A DNA stretch of 6,350 nt, from positions 1 through 6,350 of the forward strand of contig JAAYEY010000022.1 in assembly GCA_012728505.1 (NCBI GenBank). Reading direction: 5' to 3'. Shown here piece by piece: positions 1-5,050 of this stretch. Within the stretch, counting starts at the first letter, position 1, and the number at the start of each line of letters is the position of its first letter. The position numbers were made by a program, and so were the translations under genes. The notes under the pieces are model-generated. The model did not search any database. It had not been told where the DNA came from and saw nothing but the letters and a program-made list of their open reading frames with translations. Source of the stretch: Synergistaceae bacterium (GTDB taxonomy: Bacteria; Synergistota; Synergistia; Synergistales; Synergistaceae).

Positions 1-1032
1 CCAAAGATATTTGACAGTGGGCTTGGAATATCAATTTTTCGCGACAATTCTACAAGAACACGTTTCAGCTTCGCTTCCGCATGCAACATGCTCGGTCTTG
101 AGGTCCAGGATCTTGATGAGGGTAAATCACAGATAGCTCACGGAGAAACTTTACGCGAGACCTCTAACATGATCTCTTTCATGGCCGATGTGATTGGAAT
201 AAGGGACGATATGTACATAGGCAAAGGCAATGCATATATGCATGAGGTAGTTGATTCTGTACGCGAAGGACATAGGGATGGAATACTGGAACAGAGACCT
301 ACCCTCGTTAACCTACAGTGTGATATAGACCATCCGACACAGACCATGGCAGACCTACTCCATATGATTCACGAGTCTGGCGGCATAGAAAATCTTAAAG
401 GCAAAAAACTTGCCATGACTTGGGCTTACTCTCCTTCTTACGGCAAACCCCTTTCCGTTCCTCAGGGAGTTGTCGGATTGATGACCAGGATGGGCATGGA
501 TGTAACGCTTGCCCACCCTGAAGGATATGAGATCATGTCTGATGTTGAAAATATCGCAAAAGAAAATGCTAAAAAGTATGGAGGCAAATTCACTAAGACG
601 AACAGTATGAAAGACGCCTTTGAAGACGCTGACTTTGTTTACCCCAAAAGCTGGGCTCCTTTTAAAGCAATGGAAGAGAGAACGGATCTTTACGGAGCTG
701 GCAATTTTGAAGGTATAAAAACACTTGAAAAAGAACTGCTCGCTCATAACGCACTACATAAAGACTGGGAATGCACAGAGGATATGATGAAAACGACCAA
801 GGGCGGGAAAGCTCTTTATTTGCACTGTCTGCCTGCCGATATAACGGGAGTGAGCTGTGAGTCAGGAGAGGTCGCTGCTTCTGTATTTGACAGATATCGC
901 ATACCCCTCTTCAAACAGGCCAGCTTCAAGCCATATATAATAGCTTCGATGATATTTTTGAGCAAAATCAAACATCCCGAGGAATTCCTTAAAACTCTCG
1001 AAGATAGATCATTACCCAGAAAGGCTCTTTAA
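1..1032 (+). CDS. ygeW: YgeW-type knotted carbamoyltransferase, 5'-truncated
   Basis: The reading frame is open from base 1 and ends at TAA (1030-1032), giving 343 visible codons. Roughly 55-60 N-terminal residues lie outside the window, judged against E. coli YgeW at about 396 residues. The first in-frame ATG (88) is internal, because the carbamoyl-phosphate motif lies upstream of it: FRDNSTRTRFSFASA, with STRTR at visible codons 17-21. Other aspartate/ornithine transcarbamoylase landmarks are HPTQ (codons 111-114) and HCLP (275-278). Long stretches such as DEGKSQIAHGET, MTWAYSPSYGKPLSVPQG and YPKSWAP match YgeW from memory rather than ArgF or PyrB. The family is a cytosolic trimeric transcarbamoylase linked to anaerobic purine/ureide catabolism; its physiological substrate is not settled. 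E. coli ygeW sits with ygeX, ygeY and ygfK, none of which follows here. The next gene starts 11 bases downstream. Family assignment is firm; substrate is unknown. Confidence 0.93.
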   Translation, partial: PKIFDSGLGISIFRDNSTRTRFSFASACNMLGLEVQDLDEGKSQIAHGETLRETSNMISFMADVIGIRDDMYIGKGNAYMHEVVDSVREGHRDGILEQRPTLVNLQCDIDHPTQTMADLLHMIHESGGIENLKGKKLAMTWAYSPSYGKPLSVPQGVVGLMTRMGMDVTLAHPEGYEIMSDVENIAKENAKKYGGKFTKTNSMKDAFEDADFVYPKSWAPFKAMEERTDLYGAGNFEGIKTLEKELLAHNALHKDWECTEDMMKTTKGGKALYLHCLPADITGVSCESGEVAASVFDRYRIPLFKQASFKPYIIASMIFLSKIKHPEEFLKTLEDRSLPRKAL

Positions 1033-1043
1033 ATTTAAATCAT

Positions 1044-1592
1044 ATGATGGCTGAAGGTGAGAAAGAATACAGAGAGGGAAAATCTCCGGGAACAAGAAAA
1101 CTGCTCATAAATGGTTCCCTGTGGGACCCTCGCTTTTACCCGGCATATACTCCTCATGACATGCTGGATATGGGAGTCTTTGGTGGGACATACCTCAACA
1201 GCGTAAGAGACTTGCTGCCCTCTGAGTGGTTTACCGGCGAAAAAGTTTTGCCCAAAGGCAGTAAACCAGATGTTTCAATGAATTTTTTCAAAGTTTCGTC
1301 GGGCATGTCCCTTTCTGATTGGGAGAAAAGAGGATGGATAATGTCGGATAAGCTGGGGTGGTTTCAGTGGTACTGCAACTACTTCCTCGGCAGAAGGATC
1401 GGAGAAGACGAGATTCAGATAAAACGCTGGCGACAGTTTTGTGCCCGCCATTCCGCCCAAATTCACAAAAACCCTTGGCAGCCAAGGCTTAGACAGAAAC
1501 AGGGACTCCTCCACTGGTCATACGACTGGCGGGACAAAATCCACGAATGCCAAGATAAAAACCTTGCTTATATCATAAGCTCAACAGAATAG
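1044..1592 (+). CDS. Conserved hypothetical protein, Trp-rich, WFQWYCxYFLGRR motif
   Basis: I cannot name this 182-residue protein. It looks like a real, globular, soluble gene product. It has ten tryptophans, a GVFGG motif (44-48), the aromatic/basic block GWFQWYCNYFLGRR (105-118) and a C-terminal RQKQGLLHWSYD (150-161). There is no signal peptide or membrane segment. I recall the 'WFQWYCRYFxGRR' block from uncharacterised proteins in bacteria and fungi, with no known function; that is memory, not a search. Three cysteines (111, 133, 169) do not form an obvious metal motif. The start is uncertain: tandem ATGs at 1044 and 1047 lack a convincing Shine-Dalgarno sequence, so translation may be coupled to ygeW, whose stop is 11 bases upstream. 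It ends at TAG (1590-1592), just before a long inverted repeat. Close spacing suggests co-transcription with ygeW but does not show a shared pathway. Confidence 0.75.
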   Translation: MMAEGEKEYREGKSPGTRKLLINGSLWDPRFYPAYTPHDMLDMGVFGGTYLNSVRDLLPSEWFTGEKVLPKGSKPDVSMNFFKVSSGMSLSDWEKRGWIMSDKLGWFQWYCNYFLGRRIGEDEIQIKRWRQFCARHSAQIHKNPWQPRLRQKQGLLHWSYDWRDKIHECQDKNLAYIISSTE

Positions 1593-1612
1593 AACATTGA
1601 TTTCATCAGACT

Positions 1613-1650
1613 ATAGTTATCTACTTTCTAATCAGAAAGTAGATAACTAT
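1613..1650. repeat. Perfect 17-bp inverted repeat, 4-nt loop
   Basis: The left arm ATAGTTATCTACTTTCT (1613-1629) is the exact reverse complement of the right arm (1634-1650), separated by AATC. The stem is AT-rich (4 G/C pairs of 17). It begins 20 bases after the stop codon of the upstream hypothetical gene. No T-run follows on either strand, so it is not a textbook intrinsic terminator. It could be a 3'-end RNA-stabilising hairpin, a factor-assisted terminator, or a remnant of a mobile palindromic element. No second copy is visible in this window. Confidence 0.85.
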
Positions 1651-1708
1651 GAATTCATAAGGTCTACTAAAAATGTTTGTTCAGCCATATGTGACACTTA
1701 GCTCGCAG

Positions 1709-1737
1709 TTAAATATTTATGCTCATTTATGTATACA
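1709..1737 (+). promoter_or_regulatory. Possible sigma-70-like promoter for the 62-codon gene
   Basis: TTAAAT (1709-1714) and TATACA (1732-1737) are separated by 17 bases, upstream of the small gene at 1861. The match to consensus is only partial and the surroundings are AT-rich, so chance is a real alternative. The rest of the 1593-1860 gap holds no gene that I can support, only the inverted repeat at its left end. Confidence 0.25.
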
Positions 1738-1860
1738 GCTAGTCGAATTATCCAGCTTAATTTTACAATATTTAGAATTTCTGTGAACTGGTATCAAGTT
1801 CCTTAATGTAGTAACATAGAGGATGGTTCAAAAGATATTCAACACGGAGGCACTGATATT

Positions 1861-2049
1861 ATGGCAAAACAGCAACCCGAAGGCGTTTATCTTTTTATAG
1901 ATGACAGCGGTTCCAGGTTCATTGCGGTAGTCGACGGATTTGGCGTTGCAAATATGCTGCCATGGAAACAGCCGGGAGAACTCCACAGTATAGAAGAAAA
2001 AAGCTGGAACCTTCAGGGAGAGTTCATAAGGCTTAAGATCTCTGACTGA
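1861..2049 (+). CDS. Small hypothetical protein, 62 residues
   Basis: I do not recognise this protein. Support for a real gene is GGAGG at 1846-1850, 10 bases before the ATG, a clear terminator about 65 bases after the TGA stop, and a composition typical of a soluble protein. The chain alternates hydrophobic and polar residues (GVYLFIDDSGSRFIAVVDGFGVANMLPW) and ends in a short charged strand (GEFIRLKISD). This suggests a small beta-rich domain. It has no membrane segment, signal peptide, cysteines or DNA-binding motif. It appears monocistronic: the preceding gene ends 268 bases upstream, past a long hairpin, and the next gene converges from the right. Confidence 0.62.
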   Translation: MAKQQPEGVYLFIDDSGSRFIAVVDGFGVANMLPWKQPGELHSIEEKSWNLQGEFIRLKISD

Positions 2050-2115
2050 TTTTAGTTGCAGTTCCCTCTGCCCTAAAGTAGGAAACGCAAGTAGCTTAAA
2101 TCAAATAAAAAATTC

Positions 2116-2135
2116 GCCCGGAAAAATTCCCGGGC
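2116..2135. terminator. Bidirectional intrinsic terminator
   Basis: GCCCGG (2116-2121) pairs with CCGGGC (2130-2135) around an AT-rich loop. Adjacent GGAA/TTCC bases can extend the stem with a one-base bulge. On the plus strand the stem is followed by TTTTTTCTTCTTTT, which ends the 62-codon gene. On the minus strand it is followed by GAATTTTTTATTT, which suits the converging pgi transcript whose stop is at 2193. U-runs on both sides are what a shared terminator between convergent genes should show. Confidence 0.9.
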
Positions 2136-2192
2136 TTTTTTCTTCTTTTAAAGAGTTAAGAATGTCCGGTGACATCCGCTAACAGATGAATT

Positions 2193-3551
2193 CTAGATTT
2201 TTAGAGAGATACCGGATATCTTTTGAAACCACTCTTTCGCTTCAGTCGCATCCTCTTCGAATCCTTTTCGTCCCATAAGACCGTATGTATATTTTTTGCC
2301 CTGCTCTACCCCAGGCTGATTGAAGGGATCTATACCCATCATTCTGCCGGTCATGGCTGTCATGTATTCGTAATAGAATATTAGAGCGCCAAGCGTTGGA
2401 CAGTCAAGCTGATCTATCTCCATCCAAATAAGAGGGCGTCCTTTTTTTACGAGCGCAGCAGCCGTACTCATTGCTTCAAGCCTGAGCATATTGCCGAGTT
2501 CGGCGTTGTCAAGGTATGAAAGGGGCTTCAGAGGATCACAATCCACAGGTGGGACATAGACCCGCTCACCATGTTTTTTCAGGTTTATCAGAGTAAAAAA
2601 TTTGTCGTCTGGTCCATCTGTGTAGAGCTGTACCTGCGAGTGCTGATCTATAGCTCCCAGCGCCCGCACAGGAGTGGTTCCTTTTCCTTCTTTACCTAGG
2701 CTCTCGCCCCAGAGTTGAGCAAACCATTCGGCGAAAAATGCCATCTTGCTCGAATAGGGCATTATCACAGCCATAGGTCTGCCCTTTTGTTCGTGGAATA
2801 AGTGCAAAGATGAAGCAATCCAAGCAGGATTAGTATCTATCGAGCTATTCTCAAGAAGAATTTTTTTCATTTTCCCTGCACCTTCGAGAATAGCATCTAT
2901 GTCTATTCCAAGAGCATAGGCGCTTACCAGCCCAGCAGCTGATAAAACTGAATATCTTCCACCAACAGAGGGGGGCAGGTCAAGTATCTTGCATCCTGAA
3001 TATTTGGCATAGGCTCTAAATATACCCTTTTCTGGATCAGTGATTACAAGTATGTCCTCATCGGCGTTGCCTTTGAGCTTTGTCATTTTTTCCCTGAACC
3101 AGAGGAACTGGGACATCGTTTCGGCAGTGGCTCCCGATTTGCTTACGCCCACAAGAGCAACGGTTCCTTCTTTTACCTGCTCCCATATAACATGGGTCTT
3201 TGTGGGATCAGGATTGTCTGCGAGGTAAAATTTGGGAAAACATGCCCCAGAGTTGTGGTACTCAGAAAGGAGAGATTGGTTCAGCATCAGGTTGCCCAAC
3301 GCCGAACCACCTATTCCTACATGTATTATTGAATCGTAACCTTTGAGCCATTTCGCTGTTTCTTTTATCTCAGCAGTATCTATGTCCGGCAGATCAATCC
3401 ATCCGTGCCCTTCCACATTTGACGGAGTCTCCTTAAGCCAGCTAGCAGCCTCTGAACAGCGTGTTTCATTCTCTTTCTTAAAATCACCAATAGAGAGATT
3501 TTCTTGGCCAAACGCGCCTCCAAAATGAAAGCTGACTGACAGATTATTCAT
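2193..3551 (-). CDS. pgi: Glucose-6-phosphate isomerase
   Basis: This cytosolic enzyme interconverts glucose-6-phosphate and fructose-6-phosphate in glycolysis and gluconeogenesis. The 452-residue length fits the shorter bacterial PGI class. The sugar-isomerase folds show GIGGSALG (79-86) and the phosphate-binding SKSGATAET (137-145). GGRYSVLSAAGL begins at 197, and QLWGESLGKEGKGTTP holds the likely catalytic Glu283. IDQHSQVQ carries His304, and the C-terminal PGI signature NQPGVEQGKK (411-420) carries Lys419. No key residue is missing. The ATG at 3551 is preceded by GGGAG (3559-3563) with a 7-base spacer. The selenocysteine-glutaredoxin candidate ends 27 bases upstream on the same strand, so the two probably form one transcript that stops at the hairpin near 2116-2135. 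Confidence 0.97.
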   Translation of the reverse strand: MNNLSVSFHFGGAFGQENLSIGDFKKENETRCSEAASWLKETPSNVEGHGWIDLPDIDTAEIKETAKWLKGYDSIIHVGIGGSALGNLMLNQSLLSEYHNSGACFPKFYLADNPDPTKTHVIWEQVKEGTVALVGVSKSGATAETMSQFLWFREKMTKLKGNADEDILVITDPEKGIFRAYAKYSGCKILDLPPSVGGRYSVLSAAGLVSAYALGIDIDAILEGAGKMKKILLENSSIDTNPAWIASSLHLFHEQKGRPMAVIMPYSSKMAFFAEWFAQLWGESLGKEGKGTTPVRALGAIDQHSQVQLYTDGPDDKFFTLINLKKHGERVYVPPVDCDPLKPLSYLDNAELGNMLRLEAMSTAAALVKKGRPLIWMEIDQLDCPTLGALIFYYEYMTAMTGRMMGIDPFNQPGVEQGKKYTYGLMGRKGFEEDATEAKEWFQKISGISLKI

Positions 3552-3578
3552 GAAAACACTCCCTTTTGGATGTGATTT

Positions 3579-3830
3579 TTAGACTTCCTTGATCAGACCA
3601 GCTGCCTCGAGTGCCTCGTTTATTTTTGGCTTATCAAAACCTACAATGTACTGCTCCCCTATCTGAATGACAGGGACGCCCATCTGCCTCGTCATTTTTA
3701 CCAGTTCCATAGCGGCAGCTTTATCTCCTGTGACAATCTTTTCTTCATACTCAACGTTCAGCGACGAAAGATACTCTTTCGCCTTATTACACCATGGTCA
3801 AGTGTTAGTAGAATATACTTTTACTTCCAT
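3579..3830 (-). CDS. Probable selenocysteine-containing glutaredoxin-like protein (in-frame TGA = Sec)
   Basis: Read through one TGA (3798-3800, codon 11), the frame encodes 83 residues ending at TAA (3579-3581). This is normal length for a small glutaredoxin of the NrdH/YruB kind. The N-terminus is MEVKVYSTNT-U-PWC, so the TGA occupies the first, nucleophilic cysteine of the CPWC redox site; the resolving Cys14 is intact. The rest is a complete thioredoxin fold: a helix (NKAKEYLSSL), the cis-proline segment MGVPVIQIG (50-58), and YIVGFDKPKINEALEAAG near the C-terminus. The start is set by AGGAG (3839-3843), 8 bases before ATG. A SECIS-like hairpin follows the TGA. Glutaredoxin-like selenoproteins with a UxxC site are an established family in anaerobes; I infer membership from motif and fold. 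Likely role is selenol/thiol reduction of disulfides or peroxides with a partner unknown. The alternative is a Cys-to-stop mutation or sequencing error. Terminating at TGA would yield only a 10-residue peptide. Confidence 0.88.
3763..3783 (-). promoter_or_regulatory. Candidate bacterial SECIS element
   Basis: On the minus strand, GGCGAAAG pairs with CUUUCGUC (8 bp including one G-U) around the loop AGUAU. The stem starts 14 bases after the UGA, and the loop G is the 24th base after it. Bacterial SECIS elements recognised by SelB are short stem-loops within the coding region just 3' of UGA, with a conserved G (often GU) at the top of a small loop at about this distance. All of these are met here. 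It lies in codons 16-22 of the glutaredoxin frame. Folding and SelB binding are inferred, not tested. Confidence 0.8.
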
Positions 3831-3838
3831 TGTGATCA

Positions 3839-3843
3839 CTCCT
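3839..3843 (-). promoter_or_regulatory. Ribosome binding site fixing the start of the selenocysteine-glutaredoxin gene
   Basis: On the minus strand this reads AGGAG, 8 bases before the ATG at 3828-3830. It shows that translation begins upstream of the in-frame TGA. It argues against the alternative that a shorter protein starts downstream of it. Confidence 0.8.
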
Positions 3844-3881
3844 TGTTATGTATAATGGCTTTCGAAAAGCCTCTGCTAACA

Positions 3882-3910
3882 ATTATAACGCCAATTGCAA
3901 GATTTATTGT
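3882..3910 (-). promoter_or_regulatory. Possible promoter of the selenocysteine-glutaredoxin–pgi operon
   Basis: The minus strand has a perfect TATAAT (3882-3887) with a poor -35 match, ACAATA (3905-3910), at 17-base spacing. A 6-bp inverted repeat, GGCTTT/AAAGCC (3857-3871), lies between it and the ribosome binding site and would fall in the 5' leader. The -10 is convincing in isolation, but AT-rich sequence produces such matches by chance. Confidence 0.4.
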
Positions 3911-4110
3911 TTAAGGTGAAAAGTTCTGTTCTTTTTTTATTCTTAAATTTTTTTAATATAATCTGTATTCCTTCGTTCAATGTTTTAAAGAATAACTAAA
4001 AATTCATTTTTTGATACATTTGCCCCACAAGATTATCAAATTTATCTGAGCACGAACCATTGTTGAATTTTTTCTTTTTTGGATGGTTTGTTTATGTCAG
4101 CTTTTAGATG

Positions 4111-4139
4111 TTGCAATAATCTACAAATTAAGATAGATT
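4111..4139 (+). promoter_or_regulatory. Possible nfnAB promoter
   Basis: TTGCAA (4111-4116) and TAGATT (4134-4139) are spaced by 17 bases, each matching four of six consensus positions. They would give a leader of roughly 55-60 bases before nfnA. A second pair of similar quality, TTGATA (4011-4016) and TATCAA (4034-4039), also has 17-base spacing, so the choice is uncertain. Confidence 0.35.
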
Positions 4140-4204
4140 TAACAGCGTATGCTTAAATATTTACAAACATAAGTTTTTTCAAGAAATTTTAGAGGAGGTA
4201 CGTT

Positions 4205-5050
4205 ATGTTCAAGGTTGTTTCAAAACAAAAGATTGCACCTAAAGAATTTGACATGTGGATTGAGGCTGATCGTATTGCAAAGCACGCCAAGCCCGGACAA
4301 TTTGTCGTTCTTCGCGTCGATACTCTAGGTGAGAGGATCCCTCTTACCATTGCCGACTACGACATAGAAAAAGGGCTGATTCGCCTCATTTTCCAAGTCG
4401 TAGGGAAAACTACGGCAGAGATGTCGCTTCTGGAAGTAGGAGATTCCATAAAGGATATCTCCGGACCTCTCGGAACCCCAAGTGAAGTCGGAAATTTCGG
4501 TACTGTTCTAATGGTAGGTGGCGGAGTCGGTATTGCAGCTCTCTATCCGATTATCAAGGAACTCAAACTCGCCGGAAACAAAGTTATAACAATCCTGGGT
4601 GGACGTACTTCTGAGCTTGTAATAATGAAAGAAGAATGCGCCAAATATTCAGATGAGCTCATAATCACTACTGACGACGGCTCATATGGAATGAAAGGCG
4701 TAGTTACAGCAGCAATGAAAATGGTTGTGGAGCGCGGAGAGAAAATCGACCGCTGCTGGTGTATTGGCCCAGCGATAATGATGAAATTCGCCACAAAAGC
4801 GGCTGCTGAGCTTGGACTCCCAATCGCCGTCTCGCTCAACCCTCTTATGGTTGATGGTACCGGGATGTGCGGATGCTGCCGCGTTACTGTAGATGACAAT
4901 ATCCACTTCGCATGTGTTGACGGTCCTGAGTTTGATGGTCACAAGGTAAATTGGGACGAGTTTATGGGCCGCCTCCGCCAGTACAAGGACGAAGAAAAGA
5001 TATCTATGGATAAATATGAAGCAGAAGTAGGTGGAGCATCATGGCAATAA
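4205..5050 (+). CDS. nfnA: NfnA: NADH-dependent ferredoxin:NADP+ oxidoreductase, small (FAD/NAD/[2Fe-2S]) subunit
   Basis: This is the 281-residue small subunit of the electron-bifurcating transhydrogenase NfnAB, which interconverts NADH plus reduced ferredoxin and NADPH in the cytosol. It has the ferredoxin-reductase/PyrK fold. The flavin site is RIPLTIAD (44-51) in the N-terminal barrel. The nucleotide-binding loop is GGGVGIAALYPI (105-116), with TTDDGSYG at 156-162. A C-terminal [2Fe-2S] site is formed by Cys222, Cys224, Cys225 and Cys237. The ATG follows a strong AGGAGG (4193-4198) with 6-base spacing, and the length is normal. Its stop overlaps the start of nfnB by 10 bases, implying translational coupling. 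PyrK and sulfide dehydrogenase SudB share this fold. The partner gene makes NfnA (or a SudB-like name for the same architecture) preferred over PyrK. Confidence 0.9.
   Translation: MFKVVSKQKIAPKEFDMWIEADRIAKHAKPGQFVVLRVDTLGERIPLTIADYDIEKGLIRLIFQVVGKTTAEMSLLEVGDSIKDISGPLGTPSEVGNFGTVLMVGGGVGIAALYPIIKELKLAGNKVITILGGRTSELVIMKEECAKYSDELIITTDDGSYGMKGVVTAAMKMVVERGEKIDRCWCIGPAIMMKFATKAAAELGLPIAVSLNPLMVDGTGMCGCCRVTVDDNIHFACVDGPEFDGHKVNWDEFMGRLRQYKDEEKISMDKYEAEVGGASWQ

Larger units (their letters stand above)
3831..4204. other. Divergent AT-rich intergenic region, 374 bp
   Basis: This gap separates the minus-strand glutaredoxin–pgi pair from the plus-strand nfnAB pair. It therefore must hold two outward-facing promoters. 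I see long T- and A-rich runs (for example around 3929-3958 and 4066-4080), candidate promoters at each end, and a short inverted repeat at 3857-3871. I see no convincing open frame, tRNA, riboswitch or strong terminator in it. The base composition is clearly more AT-rich than the flanking genes. Confidence 0.7.

Noticed and set aside
355..747. 130-codon minus-strand open frame inside ygeW
   Set aside because: It is a shadow of a strongly conserved plus-strand carbamoyltransferase. It shows no family features of its own and lacks regulatory signals.
1785..1801. GAACT/AGTTC 5-bp repeat with a 7-base spacer upstream of the small gene
   Set aside because: It is short, and chance occurrence in AT-rich sequence is likely. 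No known operator was recognised.
3798..3800. Genome-wide reassignment of TGA to an amino acid
   Set aside because: The other genes use TGG for Trp and read cleanly without internal TGA, and the 62-codon gene ends in TGA. A local Sec event explains the data better.
3579..3830. Reading the glutaredoxin as a pseudogene broken by a nonsense codon
   Set aside because: There is a single defect, located exactly at the redox Cys, followed by a SECIS-like hairpin, with the rest of the frame intact. It remains the fallback if selenocysteine machinery is absent.
3667..3855. 62-codon plus-strand open frame opposite the glutaredoxin gene
   Set aside because: It is antisense to a frame with a clear thioredoxin fold and ribosome binding site. 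Its own translation is low-complexity Ser/Thr-rich and has no Shine-Dalgarno sequence.
3857..3871. Inverted repeat GGCTTT-CGA-AAAGCC as a terminator or operator
   Set aside because: It has only 6 bp with a 3-base loop and no U-tract. It is too weak to name as a site and is noted only as part of the leader.
4543..4942. Two overlapping minus-strand open frames within nfnA
   Set aside because: They are antisense shadows of NfnA, whose motifs are complete. Their compositions are atypical for proteins.
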